Shown piece by piece: positions 34,943 to 44,095 of a DNA stretch of 64,000 bases (positions are counted from its first letter, which is position 1; the number at the start of each line of letters is the position of its first letter). The notes under the pieces are model-generated. The model saw only the letters and a program-made list of their open reading frames with translations. It made no database searches and was not told the origin of the DNA. This DNA is from Nonomuraea guangzhouensis (GTDB lineage: Bacteria > Actinomycetota > Actinomycetes > Streptosporangiales > Streptosporangiaceae): contig NZ_JAHKRM010000026.1 of the NCBI RefSeq assembly GCF_019396345.1, positions 1 through 64,000 of the forward strand. Reading direction: 5' to 3'. A program made the translations under genes and the position numbers.

Positions 34943-35707
34943 ATGGGGCTGGTCATGGATCTTCGGCTTCGTGGCAGGAGCGCGCTCGTCACCGGCGGCT
35001 CGAAGGGGATCGGCGCGGCGGCCGCCGAGGTGCTGGCCGAGGAGGGCTGTCACCTGCACCTGGCCGCACGGGACAAGGCCGCTCTGGACGAGGTGGCCGA
35101 GCGGTTACGGGCGGCGCACGGTGTCGAGGTCACCGTGCATCCGGTCGACCTGCGGCGGCCCGAGGGCGTCACCTCCCTGGCCGAGGCCGTCCCGGACATC
35201 GACATCCTGATCAACAACGCGGGGGACATCCCGGCCGGTTCGCTGGACGAGGTGGACGAACGGACCTGGCGGGACGGGTGGGAGCTCAAGGTGTTCGGCT
35301 ACATCAACCTCACCCGGCTCGTCTACGCCCGGATGAAGGCCCGCGGGCACGGTGTGATCATCAATGACATCGGCGCGGCGGGGGAGCGGGTCGACTCCGC
35401 GTACATCGCCGGAAGTGCCGGCAACGCCGCGCTCATGGCGTTCACCCGGGCGCTCGGCGGGCGCAGCCTGCGCGACAACATCCGCGTGGTGGGGATCAAC
35501 CCGGGGCCGGTCGAGACCGAGCGGATCGCCAAGCTCATCGCCACCAGCGACCGCTTCCGGGAGGCGGCGGCGCGGTTCCCGCTCGGTAGGCCGGCCATGC
35601 CGCGGGAGATCGCCGACATGATGGCGTTCCTCGCCTCCGACCGCTCCGCCTACACCAGCGGCGTCATCGTCACCATCGATGGTGGGCTGTGCGCGGGCGG
35701 GGCATGA
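34943..35707 (+). CDS. SDR-family oxidoreductase, non-canonical catalytic site
   Basis: 254 aa from ATG 34943; ATG 34955 (MDLRLRG) is equally possible. The Rossmann motif TGGSKGIG is intact, as are NNAG and PGPVETERI. The catalytic YxxxK reads Tyr154-Ile-Ala-Gly-Ser158, so Lys is replaced by Ser, and the usual catalytic Ser region reads NDIGAAGERV with no Ser. The neighbouring sequence (YIAGSAGNAALMAF) looks like a distinct SDR subfamily rather than random decay. It probably binds NAD(P), but its chemistry is uncertain. It is divergent from TetR and under the two operators, and the HpcH-like aldolase follows after 60 bp. Confidence 0.85.
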   Translation: MGLVMDLRLRGRSALVTGGSKGIGAAAAEVLAEEGCHLHLAARDKAALDEVAERLRAAHGVEVTVHPVDLRRPEGVTSLAEAVPDIDILINNAGDIPAGSLDEVDERTWRDGWELKVFGYINLTRLVYARMKARGHGVIINDIGAAGERVDSAYIAGSAGNAALMAFTRALGGRSLRDNIRVVGINPGPVETERIAKLIATSDRFREAAARFPLGRPAMPREIADMMAFLASDRSAYTSGVIVTIDGGLCAGGA

Positions 35708-35767
35708 TCGGGTGAGCAGTCCCGGCTGTGCGGTGTGGCGCCGCCCTGCGACCGATAGGAGCTCGTC

Positions 35768-36517
35768 ATGAGATTCGCCCAACGCCTGCGCGAACGAGAG
35801 CGGCTGGCCGGATTCTGGCAGGTGACCGCCAACCCCATCGCGACCGAGCGCCTCGCCGGGCTCGGCTACGACTACCTGTGCCTGGACCTGCAGCACGGGC
35901 TGATCGACTACGCCGGCTACCTGGCCTGCGCCGTCGCCGCCGACGCGGGCGGGAGTGTGATGGTGGCCAGGGTCGCGACGAACGACCTCACCCACATCGG
36001 GCGCGCGCTCGACGCGGGGGCGCAGGGGGTGATCGTCCCGCTGGTCGACTCCGCGGAGGAGGCCGCCGCGGCCGTACACGCCTGCCGTTACGCGCCGATC
36101 GGCGGGCGTAGCTTCGGGCCGTTCAGGTCGGGTCTGCGCATCGGGCCCGATCCCAGGGAGGCCGACGAGGCGATCGCCTGCATCGTCATGATCGAGACCC
36201 TCGGCGGCCTGGAGGCGATCGAGGAGATCTGCCGTACCCCCGGCCTCGACGGCGTCTACGTCGGGCCGGCCGATCTCGCGCTGGCTCTCGGCGCACCACG
36301 GCCGGGAGCCGAGGTCGAGGGCTTCACCGAGGCGCTGGACCGGATCACCGCGGCGGCGAAGGCCGCGGGGCTGGCCTGCGGCATCCAGTGCCATTCCGGG
36401 TCGGAGGCGGCCACGCGCCTGGCGAGCGGGTTCACCTTCGCCTCCGTCGCCAGTGACCTCACCCTCCTGGAGGAGGCGGCCCGCGCCGCTCTGCGCGCCT
36501 GCGGAGCGGAGAGCTAG
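35768..36517 (+). CDS. HpcH/HpaI-family aldolase
   Basis: 249 aa. The barrel carries the metal-site glutamate in MIETLGGLEAIEEI, the aspartate in GVYVGPADLALALG and the His of LDLQHGLIDY. These class II aldolases split 4-hydroxy-2-oxo acids into pyruvate and an aldehyde. A TAGGAG precedes the ATG. It follows the SDR gene by 60 bp on the same strand, so both may break down one sugar acid or aromatic intermediate under TetR control. Its TAG stop overlaps the stop of the convergent hydrolase gene (the palindrome CTAG). Confidence 0.88.
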   Translation: MRFAQRLRERERLAGFWQVTANPIATERLAGLGYDYLCLDLQHGLIDYAGYLACAVAADAGGSVMVARVATNDLTHIGRALDAGAQGVIVPLVDSAEEAAAAVHACRYAPIGGRSFGPFRSGLRIGPDPREADEAIACIVMIETLGGLEAIEEICRTPGLDGVYVGPADLALALGAPRPGAEVEGFTEALDRITAAAKAAGLACGIQCHSGSEAATRLASGFTFASVASDLTLLEEAARAALRACGAES

Positions 36518-37977
36518 CAGTTCTTGTCACGCAGCGGCAGGCGCCCGGTGGTCAGGAAGTCGGTGACGGACCGGTCGCCGCAGGCGTTGCCGTTGGCCAG
36601 GTAGACGCCGTGGCCGCCGGAGTCGACGCTGACCATGCGGGCCCGCTGCCCGAACGCCTGGCGCATCTTCAGCGCGCCGCTGTACGGCGTCGACGGGTCA
36701 CGCAGGTTCTGGATGAGCAGCACGTTGGCGGGGCCGTTCGAGCCGACCCGTACGGGCCGCTCGGCGGGCTTGACCGGCCAGTACGCGCACGGCCCCATGT
36801 TGACCGGCATGCCCGCGGTCAGCGGGTGGGCGACCCGGTCACGCGCCACCTGCCGCTGGTGCGCGGCGACCGAGTCCGGCCATTCGACGTCGTTGCACAT
36901 GGTGGCGCCGGCGCTGGCGGCGGTGTTCTGCATGACGGCCGCCGGCGGCGTGTTCGACGGAGGCAGTTCGCCCTTGGTCAGGGCGGCTCGCATGAGCCCG
37001 GCCAGCACGGGGAAGTTCGCGTCGGAGTAGAGCGCGTTGAGCATGGTCTCCCGCAGGAGGTTGCCGTTCAGCTCCGCCGGATTGGCTCCCGGCCACGGCA
37101 GGGGGTCGCGGTCCAGGTCGGCGGCGAGCTTGAGGAAGCTCTGGCGGACCGCCGCCGCGTCGGTGCCGAGGCCGTACTCGCCGTCACGAGCCGCGGCCCA
37201 GGCGGCGAAGTCGGGGAAGCGATCCTCCACGCCGACGGTGTAGTTGGCCAGCCACTGCCGCGCCACCCGGTTCGGATCGGGATCGTCGTTGCTGTCCAGG
37301 ACGACCCGGTCGGTGCGCTCGGGGAACATGGTGGCGTAGACGGCGCCCGCGTAGGTGCCGTAGGAGACGCCCCAGTAGGAGATCTTCCGCTCGCCCAGCG
37401 CCCGGCGGATGCCGTCGATGTCCCGGGCCTCGTTGCGGGTGGTGATGTGCCGGATGAGCGGCCCGCCGTTGCGGGCGCAGGCCTCGGCGATCCTGCGCGA
37501 CCAGGCGGCGTTCTCCGCGATGCCGCCGTCGGCGTCGGGGTACGGCTTGAGCCTGGTGAGCGAGAGATCACGGGTCTCGAGCCCGCACGAGACCGGCGAG
37601 CTCTGGCCCACGCCGCGCGGGTCGAACCCGATGATGTCGTAGCGGTCGAGCACGTCCTGCGGCAGCTTCTTGACCAGGGCGCTGGGCCGGTTCAGGCCGG
37701 GGCTGCCCGGCCCGCCGGGGATGAGCAGCAGCACGCCACGGCGTGCGGCGGGCTTGGCGGTCCTGATCCGCGACACGGCCAGCGAGATCGTCGGCCCGCC
37801 GGCCGCCTGGTAGTCCAGGGGAACCTGAAGGGTGGCGCATTCCTGCCGCGCGTCGACACCGGGTGCGGCGGGGCAGGCACTCCAGGAGGTGGCCGCCGCC
37901 TGTGCGGGGGCGACGAGGCTCGCGGCAAGGACGGCGGTGGCTGCTCCGGTGGCGGACAGTCTGGCAAGGTTTCGCAT
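36514..37977 (-). CDS. Secreted alpha/beta hydrolase, tripeptidyl-aminopeptidase-like
   Basis: 487 aa. The signal peptide is residues 1-27 (ending APAQA). It has oxyanion loop PGGPGSPG, nucleophile GVSYGT, acid in NLRDPSTPY and histidine in DSGGHGVYL, plus a TAP-like C-terminus with CGDRSV...KNC. It is a paralogue of the hydrolase at 3762-5429 and likely cleaves short peptides from extracellular proteins. A weak AGGA precedes the ATG at 37977. It is divergent from the histidine kinase gene, with 159 bp between starts, so the two-component system next door could control it. Confidence 0.88.
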   Translation of the reverse strand: MRNLARLSATGAATAVLAASLVAPAQAAATSWSACPAAPGVDARQECATLQVPLDYQAAGGPTISLAVSRIRTAKPAARRGVLLLIPGGPGSPGLNRPSALVKKLPQDVLDRYDIIGFDPRGVGQSSPVSCGLETRDLSLTRLKPYPDADGGIAENAAWSRRIAEACARNGGPLIRHITTRNEARDIDGIRRALGERKISYWGVSYGTYAGAVYATMFPERTDRVVLDSNDDPDPNRVARQWLANYTVGVEDRFPDFAAWAAARDGEYGLGTDAAAVRQSFLKLAADLDRDPLPWPGANPAELNGNLLRETMLNALYSDANFPVLAGLMRAALTKGELPPSNTPPAAVMQNTAASAGATMCNDVEWPDSVAAHQRQVARDRVAHPLTAGMPVNMGPCAYWPVKPAERPVRVGSNGPANVLLIQNLRDPSTPYSGALKMRQAFGQRARMVSVDSGGHGVYLANGNACGDRSVTDFLTTGRLPLRDKNC

Positions 37978-38102
37978 TGGGGTGGGTCCTGTTCAGTGAT
38001 CGTTCGGCTTGTGTGATCGACTCTGTCGGGCCGCGGAACTTCGAACCAGAGACCGCGTCACCGACGATCCATGACCTCCTCACAAAACGGACAACCCGGC
38101 CA

Positions 38103-38108
38103 TAGGCT
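38103..38108 (+). promoter_or_regulatory. Putative -10 box of the sensor kinase gene
   Basis: TAGGCT lies 28 nt before the TTG start at 38137, and a GGGGGAG ribosome site (38126-38132) lies between them. No clear -35 is visible. Confidence 0.35.
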
Positions 38109-38136
38109 TGCTCCTGGTCTGACACGGGGGAGTGAG

Positions 38137-40200
38137 TTGTCGCAGGTTCCGGTGCCGCGCCTGGCGCGGGGGATCGTCATCGTGGTGCTCGCCGGGTTCA
38201 CGTCCGTCTATCTGCTGGCGGGCTCGCCGCTCGCGCTCGTGGCGTTCGGGCTGCAGCTCGTCTACGTGCTGCGCCCCCTGCGGCGGTTCAGGGGGCCGTG
38301 GCTGCTGGTCGTACAGGCGCTGGTCGGTTACGCGGCCACGCTCGGCTTCGGCACCTCGGTCGGGCTGCTCGGCTTCCTGGGCGGGTCGCTGCTGCTGACC
38401 CCGGCCTGGCCGCTGGCCCCGCTGGTGGCGGTCAGCGCCGCCGTCGCCGGTCCGGCGGACCCCGCGATCAGCATGGTGCTGATCGCCCTGGTGATCTACG
38501 GTCTCACCCGGCTCACCGATCGGGTGGACGAGATGCACGCCGCCCGGCTGGCGCTGGCGCTGGCGGCGGCGGCCGAGGAGCGGCTGCGCATCGCCACCGG
38601 GTTGAGCGAGGGCCTCGGCAGAGGGCTCGCCGCGATCGCGGCCGGCGTCCGGTCGGTCATGGGTCAGCCGGAGCGCGCCGCGGAGGTGCTCGGCGAGGTC
38701 GTCGGCACCGCCCGCGGCTCCCTGGCCGCCGCCAGGAACGCCGCCGCGGACTACCGCGCCACGTCACTGGCGCCCGAGATGACGACCGCCCGCGCGATGC
38801 TGACGGCAGCGCGGATCAAGACCGAGACGCGGGTCGGTCACTCCGAGCCGCTCGGCCCTGCGGGCGCGCTGCTCGCGGCGGTGCTGCGGGAGGTGGTGAC
38901 CGAGGCCGTACGGCAGAACACCGCCAGAACGTGCGTGATCGAGACCACCGCGGCCGACGGCACGGTCCGGCTGCGCGTCACCCATGACGGCGCCCGCACC
39001 GCCGAGGACGAGAGCCTGGCCGACCTGGCCCCGCAGCTCAGCCAGGCGGGTGGCAGCCTGACCACGGGCCTGTCCGCCGAGGGCTGGTTGACCGTCGACG
39101 CCGTGCTGCCCGAGGGGCCGGTGCGGGCCGAGGAGGACCCGGGCGCCTACCGGCTGTCCGTCGCGCTGCTGGCCGCCGTGCTGGTCGGATTCTCGATCAA
39201 GGCACTGCTGCTCGTCCCCGCGAGCCTGCTGGTGCCCGCGGCGGCCTGTCTCGCCGTGATCGTCGGCATGCAGCTCCGGTACGTCAACGGGCGGCACATG
39301 GCCGCGCTCACGGTGATGGCGCTGCTGTTCTACCTGCCGATTCCGGTGTTCGGCAGGGCCTGGCTGGGCGTGGCCGGGTTCCTGGCCGGCCCGATCCTGC
39401 TCGCGTTCCGGTGGCGGGTGGCCTGGCCCCTGGTCGGGTGCGTGACGGCGAGCGTGGCGGCGAGCGCGGTGCTGCTCGGGCTGCCGGTCCCGGTCACGGT
39501 CAACTTCGCCGCGAGCACGGTCGTGACCGGGCTGGTCGTGTACGGGCTGCTCAAACTGGCCCAGCTCGTACGGGAGTTGCAGGAGGCCAGGCAGGCGCTG
39601 GCCCGCTCCGCCGTGGTCGAGGAGCGCCTGCGCGCCGCCCGTGACCTGCACGATCTGCTGGGGCACAGCCTGGCCGCGATCCTGCTCAAGTGCGAGCTGG
39701 CCAGACGCCTGGACCCCGAGCGGGCCCGGGACGAGCTGGCGGACGTGCTGGCCATGGCCGAGAAGGCGGAGGCGGACCTGCGGGTGATCTCCGGCGAACA
39801 GCCGGCGATGTCGCTGGCCGCCGAGGCCGCGTCGGCACGGTCGGTGCTGGCCGCCGCGGGCATCCAGGTGGAGCTCGACCTCGCGCACGGGGAGCTGCCC
39901 ACGGAGGTGGAGAACGTCCTGGGCACGGTGCTCAGGGAAGCGGTGACCAACGTGCTCAGGCACAGCTCGGCCCGGCACTGCGCGATCACGACGGTGGTGG
40001 CGGACGGAGTGGTACGGCTCCGCGTACGCAACGACGGCGTGCGTTCGGCGGAGGGGCGGCCTGGTTCGGCCGGGATCGGCAACCTGACCACCCGCCTGGC
40101 GGCGCTGGACGGACGGCTCGGCACGGCTCGCGAGGACGGCTGGTTCGAGCTGACGGCCCAGGCGCCCAGCTCCCTTCCTGTAGCTGGGCCGGTCGGTTAG
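38137..40200 (+). CDS. Tandem-duplicated sensor histidine kinase: degenerate module followed by an active module
   Basis: 687 aa from TTG 38137 (GGGGGAG before it); in-frame codons reach back to 38071. The protein is two NarX-type kinases in a row. Module 1: four membrane helices, then the dimerisation segment EERLRIATGLSEGLGRGL, where Ser157 replaces the phospho-accepting His, and an ATPase-like domain whose N-box reads VTEAVRQN with no Asn at the key place. Module 2: another set of helices, then RDLHDLLGHSL with His505, N-box AVTNVLRHSS and G-box GIGNLTTRL. Only the second is expected to catalyse. The partner regulator is encoded convergently (4-bp overlap) instead of in an operon. Confidence 0.87.
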   Translation: MSQVPVPRLARGIVIVVLAGFTSVYLLAGSPLALVAFGLQLVYVLRPLRRFRGPWLLVVQALVGYAATLGFGTSVGLLGFLGGSLLLTPAWPLAPLVAVSAAVAGPADPAISMVLIALVIYGLTRLTDRVDEMHAARLALALAAAAEERLRIATGLSEGLGRGLAAIAAGVRSVMGQPERAAEVLGEVVGTARGSLAAARNAAADYRATSLAPEMTTARAMLTAARIKTETRVGHSEPLGPAGALLAAVLREVVTEAVRQNTARTCVIETTAADGTVRLRVTHDGARTAEDESLADLAPQLSQAGGSLTTGLSAEGWLTVDAVLPEGPVRAEEDPGAYRLSVALLAAVLVGFSIKALLLVPASLLVPAAACLAVIVGMQLRYVNGRHMAALTVMALLFYLPIPVFGRAWLGVAGFLAGPILLAFRWRVAWPLVGCVTASVAASAVLLGLPVPVTVNFAASTVVTGLVVYGLLKLAQLVRELQEARQALARSAVVEERLRAARDLHDLLGHSLAAILLKCELARRLDPERARDELADVLAMAEKAEADLRVISGEQPAMSLAAEAASARSVLAAAGIQVELDLAHGELPTEVENVLGTVLREAVTNVLRHSSARHCAITTVVADGVVRLRVRNDGVRSAEGRPGSAGIGNLTTRLAALDGRLGTAREDGWFELTAQAPSSLPVAGPVG

Positions 40201-40805
40201 ATCCAGCCCGCCTCGGTGGCGATGCGCACGGCGTCCGTACGGTTGCGGGCGTTGAGCTTGGCGACGATGGCGGTCAGGTAGTTGCGCACCGTCCCCGCGC
40301 CCAGAAAGAGCTGGGCCGCGATCTCGGCCGCGTCCGCGCCGCCCGCCGCCATGCGCAGCACGTCGGCCTCCCGGGGGGTCAGCGGGTTGTCGGCCAGATC
40401 CCAGGCGGTGACCGCCAGCGAGGGATCGAGCACCCGCTTGCCGGCCGCGACCTCGCGGATCGCCGAGACCAGGTCCTCGGGCGGCGCGGTCTTCAGCAGG
40501 AACCCGTCCACCTGCGCCCCGAGCGCGCGGCGCAGGTGCCCCGGCTTGCCGTGCCCGGTCAGCATGAGCGTGCGGCACGACGGCAGCTTCACGCGGAGTT
40601 CGGCCGCGGCGGCCAGGCCGTCGAGCGTGCCGGGCATGTCGATGTCGAGCACCGCGACATCCGGCCGGTGAACCAGGGCCGAGGGGATGGCGGCGTCGCC
40701 CGACTCGACCGCGGCCACGATCTCCAGGTCCGGTTCGAGGCCGAGCAGTGCGACCAAGGCGCCCCTGATGACGTGCTGGTCCTCGGCGAGAAGCACACGA
40801 ATCAC
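40197..40805 (-). CDS. NarL/FixJ-type response regulator
   Basis: 202 aa from GTG 40805. Receiver domain: acidic LLAEDQ, phosphorylation site Asp in AVLDIDMPG, LMLTGH and the lysine of FLLKTAPP. The LuxR helix-turn-helix is at residues 138-200 (LTPREADVLRMAAGGADAAE, then GAGTVRNYLTAIVAKLNARN). It is surely the partner of the adjacent double kinase, since the C-terminal class (HisKA_3 with NarL) matches. It reads away from the kinase and is divergent from a MacB-type exporter 98 bp away, which is therefore the best candidate target. Confidence 0.92.
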   Translation of the reverse strand: MIRVLLAEDQHVIRGALVALLGLEPDLEIVAAVESGDAAIPSALVHRPDVAVLDIDMPGTLDGLAAAAELRVKLPSCRTLMLTGHGKPGHLRRALGAQVDGFLLKTAPPEDLVSAIREVAAGKRVLDPSLAVTAWDLADNPLTPREADVLRMAAGGADAAEIAAQLFLGAGTVRNYLTAIVAKLNARNRTDAVRIATEAGWI

Positions 40806-40903
40806 AGTGGTATGTCTATCAGTGTCCGGATCATGATGACGTCATGGTGGATGCGTGATCGGCTCTCTGTTCCGCGCCGACCCTGGTCAGCAGGGTAGAA
40901 GCC

Positions 40904-41638
40904 ATGACAGACGTGCTGCGCTTGGACGCGGTGAGCAAGGTGTACGGGAAGGGGCAGGGCGCGGTCGCGGCCCTGCGCGAAGTGTCGGTGGGCATTCCCC
41001 GCGGGAGCTTCACCGCGGTCATGGGCCCTTCGGGGTCGGGCAAGAGCACGTTCCTGCACTGCGCGGCGGGGCTGGACGTGCCGTCCTCGGGTTCGGTACG
41101 GCTGGGCGGCACCGAACTGGCCGGGATGGACGAGACCGCGCTGACCGTGCTGCGCAGGCAGCGGATCGGCTTCGTGTTCCAGGCGTTCAACCTGGTCTCG
41201 GCGCTCACCGTGATCGAGAACATCACGCTGCCGCTGCGGTTGGCGGGGGTGCGGACGGACCGCGCCTGGCTCGACGAGGTTGTGTCCAAGGTGGGTCTGG
41301 AGGGGCGGACGGGCCACCGGCCCGCGCAGCTGTCCGGCGGCCAGCAGCAGCGGGTGGCCATCGCCAGGGCGCTGGTCACCCGGCCCGAGGTCGTGTTCGG
41401 TGACGAACCGACCGGTGCGCTGGACACGATGACCGCGCGTGACGTGCTGACGTTGCTGCGGGAGATCGTGGACGGGACGGGACAGACGGTGGTGATGGTC
41501 ACCCACGACCCGGTGGCCGCCTCCTACGCCGACGCGGTGCTGTTCCTGGCCGACGGCAGGATCGTCGACTCCCTGGCGGTCCCCACCGCCGAGCGGGTCG
41601 CCGAGCGGATGACCAGGCTGGGAGCGTGGGTGCGTTGA
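40904..41638 (+). CDS. ABC transporter ATPase, MacB/LolD type (second copy)
   Basis: 244 aa. Walker A GPSGSGKST, Q-loop FVFQAFNLVS, signature LSGGQQQR, Walker B VVFGDEPTGALD and H-loop VMVTHDP are all present. A close relative is encoded at 21717-22457. It is divergent from the response regulator gene and immediately followed by its permease gene. Exporters of this kind are commonly controlled by a neighbouring two-component system that senses antimicrobial peptides or envelope stress; that role is inferred from the neighbourhood. Confidence 0.92.
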   Translation: MTDVLRLDAVSKVYGKGQGAVAALREVSVGIPRGSFTAVMGPSGSGKSTFLHCAAGLDVPSSGSVRLGGTELAGMDETALTVLRRQRIGFVFQAFNLVSALTVIENITLPLRLAGVRTDRAWLDEVVSKVGLEGRTGHRPAQLSGGQQQRVAIARALVTRPEVVFGDEPTGALDTMTARDVLTLLREIVDGTGQTVVMVTHDPVAASYADAVLFLADGRIVDSLAVPTAERVAERMTRLGAWVR

Positions 41639-41643
41639 TCTCC

Positions 41644-44073
41644 ATGGAGATGATCTCGGTGGCGTTGCGGACGCTTCGGCACCGCAAGGCCGCCTTCGCG
41701 GGGGCGTTCGTCGCGCTGTTCTGCGCCGCCGCCCTGGTCTGCGCCTGCGGCATGCTGCTGGACACGGGACTGCGCGGATCCGTCGCCCCCGAGCGCTACG
41801 CGGGCGCCCCGGTGATCGTCACCGGGGACCAGTTCGTCCATCAGACGGTCCGCAAGTCGGAGGAGAAGACCAAGACCAAGGCCAAGCAGCTGTCCGAGCA
41901 GGCCTGGGTGCCGGCGTCGCTGGCCGACCGGCTGCGCCGGGTCCCCGGCGTCGCGCGGGTGGTGACCGAGGTGAGCTTCCCCGCCTACGTGGCTGGGCGC
42001 CGGTTCCAGGGGCATGGCTGGGAGTCGGCGGCGCTCACTCCGTACACGTTGCGTACGGGACGTGCGCCGAAGGCGGAGGGTGAGGTGGTCGTGGAGGCCG
42101 CGTCGGGGCTCTCCGTGGGCGCCCGCGTGCCCGTGTGGACGGCGGCCGGCAGCAGGACCTATCAGGTGACCGGTGTCACTGCCCAGGATCTGCCCAGCCA
42201 GGACACGCTGTTCTTCGCCACGGCCGAGGCCCGGCGCATGGCGGGCCGGGCGGGGCAGGTCGGCGCGATCGGCGTCTTCCCCGGGGTGGACGTGTCCGGG
42301 GTGCTGAAGGGCGCGCTCGCGTACACCGGGGACGAACGCGGTGCCGCGGAGTTCTTGGGCGCCGAGAAGGCGCGGGTGAAGCTGATCAGCCTGGGCGGCG
42401 CGCTCGGCGGGACCGCGCTGCTGGTGGCGATCCTCGTGGTGGTCGGCACGTTCGCGCTCTCCATCCAGCAGCGCCAGCGGGAGATCGCCCTGCTCAGGGC
42501 CGTCGCGGCCACTCCCCGCCAGGTGCGCGGGATGCTCGGCGGCGAGGCGCTGCTGGTCGGCGTGGTGGCCGGGACCCTCGGCTCGGCGGCCGGCGTCGGC
42601 CTGGGATTCTGGTTGCGCTCCAGGTTCGTCGCGCTGGGCGCGATGCCGGAGAACCTGCGGCTGGTGGTCAGCCCGTTCCCCATGCTCGCCGCGCTGGGCG
42701 CGGCCGTGCTGGCGGCCTGGGCGGCGGCTCACCTCTCGGCTCGCCGCGCCGTGCGCATCCGCCCGGTGGAGGCACTCGGCGAGGCCGAGCTGCCGGCGGC
42801 GCGCGTTCCCGTGGGCCGGCTGGTCGCCGGTCTGCTGTGCGCCGCGGGCGGTGTCGTGCTGACGCTGGTGCTGTCGGCCCTGACCACCGAGGCGGCCTCC
42901 AGCCCGCTCACCCTGCTCACCGCGCTGGTCTGGACGGTCGCCGTGTCGCTGCTCGGCCCGGTGATCGCGCGTACGGCGACGGCCCTGCTCGGGGTGCCGC
43001 TCCGGGCGGCCAGGACGGCCGGATACCTGGCCGGCGCTGGCCTGCGGGCCACGTCCAAGCGGCTGGCCTCGGTCGTCACGCCGCTCAGCCTGATGGTGGC
43101 GATGACCTGCACGATCCTGTTCGTCCAGACCACGATGGGGCACGCGGCCCAGGAACAGGCGACGGCGGGCACCAGGGCGGAGCACGTCCTCGGCCCGCAC
43201 GTCCCGTCCGGCACGGCGGCGGCCGTGCGCGGGCTCCCGGGGGTGGAGGCGGTCACCGAAGTGCTGCGTACCTCCGTGCGGGTCGGCCTGGACAAGTACG
43301 GCGCGCAGGCCGTGACCGCCGACGGGCTCGGCAGGACCATGGACCTGGACGTGGTCGCCGGCTCGCTCGACCGTCTCGATGACGGCTCCGTCGCGGTCAG
43401 CCGGACGGCGGCCGAGCGGCTCGGTGTCTCGGCGGGCGCGAAGCTCCGCCTGACGCTGGGTGACGGCACCCCCGCCGAGCTGCGCGTCGTCGCGATCTAC
43501 TCGCGCGGGCTGGGCTTCGGCGACCTCACGCTCTCCCACACGCTGGTGGCCGGGCACGTGGACGACCCGCTCGGCACCGTGCTGGTCGCGGCTCCCTCCG
43601 TGACCCGGGCGGATCTGGAACGGGCCGCGCCGGGGGTCGGCGTGCTGGACCGGGCCCAGGCGGTCGAGGCGGGCGCGGCCAACGCCGAGGTGAACTACGT
43701 GGCGATGGGCCTGATCATCGCGTTCACCGCGATCGCCGTGGTCAACACCATCGCCATGTCCACCTCGTCGAGATCGCGGGAGCTCGCCCTGCTGCGCCTG
43801 GTCGGCACCACCCGCCGGCAGGTGCTGCGGATGCTGAGCCTGGAGACCCTGGTCGCGGTCGGCATCGCGGTGGCGCTCGGGACGGGGATCGCGCTGGTCA
43901 CCCTGGCGGCGTTCAGCACGGGCATGACCGGTTCGGTCGTGCCGCACATCCCGCCGCTCACCTACCTCGCGGTGATCGCCGCCGCCGCGGCCCTCGCCCT
44001 CCTCGCCACGGCGCTGCCCGCGCGGCTCGTTCTCAGCCGGCGTCCGGTCGAGCTGATCGGCGCACGTGACTAG
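41644..44073 (+). CDS. MacB/FtsX-type ABC permease (second copy)
   Basis: 809 aa from ATG 41644. The start is uncertain: GTG 41626 and TTG 41635 are in frame, the latter overlapping the ATPase stop as TTGA. Two FtsX domains: the first near residues 255-390 (RQREIALLRAVAATPRQVRGM, split by helices) and the second at the C-terminus (SRELALLRLVGTTRRQVLRM). Two exterior regions lie between the helices. It forms the exporter with the preceding ATPase. A similar permease lies at 22451-24823, but the exterior parts differ, so the cargo may also differ. Confidence 0.9.
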   Translation: MEMISVALRTLRHRKAAFAGAFVALFCAAALVCACGMLLDTGLRGSVAPERYAGAPVIVTGDQFVHQTVRKSEEKTKTKAKQLSEQAWVPASLADRLRRVPGVARVVTEVSFPAYVAGRRFQGHGWESAALTPYTLRTGRAPKAEGEVVVEAASGLSVGARVPVWTAAGSRTYQVTGVTAQDLPSQDTLFFATAEARRMAGRAGQVGAIGVFPGVDVSGVLKGALAYTGDERGAAEFLGAEKARVKLISLGGALGGTALLVAILVVVGTFALSIQQRQREIALLRAVAATPRQVRGMLGGEALLVGVVAGTLGSAAGVGLGFWLRSRFVALGAMPENLRLVVSPFPMLAALGAAVLAAWAAAHLSARRAVRIRPVEALGEAELPAARVPVGRLVAGLLCAAGGVVLTLVLSALTTEAASSPLTLLTALVWTVAVSLLGPVIARTATALLGVPLRAARTAGYLAGAGLRATSKRLASVVTPLSLMVAMTCTILFVQTTMGHAAQEQATAGTRAEHVLGPHVPSGTAAAVRGLPGVEAVTEVLRTSVRVGLDKYGAQAVTADGLGRTMDLDVVAGSLDRLDDGSVAVSRTAAERLGVSAGAKLRLTLGDGTPAELRVVAIYSRGLGFGDLTLSHTLVAGHVDDPLGTVLVAAPSVTRADLERAAPGVGVLDRAQAVEAGAANAEVNYVAMGLIIAFTAIAVVNTIAMSTSSRSRELALLRLVGTTRRQVLRMLSLETLVAVGIAVALGTGIALVTLAAFSTGMTGSVVPHIPPLTYLAVIAAAAALALLATALPARLVLSRRPVELIGARD

Positions 44074-44082
44074 CGGTGGTCG

Positions 44083-44088
44083 TACTGT
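44083..44088 (+). promoter_or_regulatory. Putative -10 box (TACTGT), leaderless DUF2071 gene
   Basis: TACTGT lies 7 nt before ATG 44096, and no ribosome site is seen there. It indicates a separate promoter from the ABC operon, whose stop is 22 bp upstream. Confidence 0.4.
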
Positions 44089-44095
44089 TCTGAGC

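Noticed and set aside
38071..38136. Longer N-terminus for the sensor kinase
   Set aside because: Starts further upstream lack a ribosome site; TTG 38137 has GGGGGAG and codes directly into the first helix.
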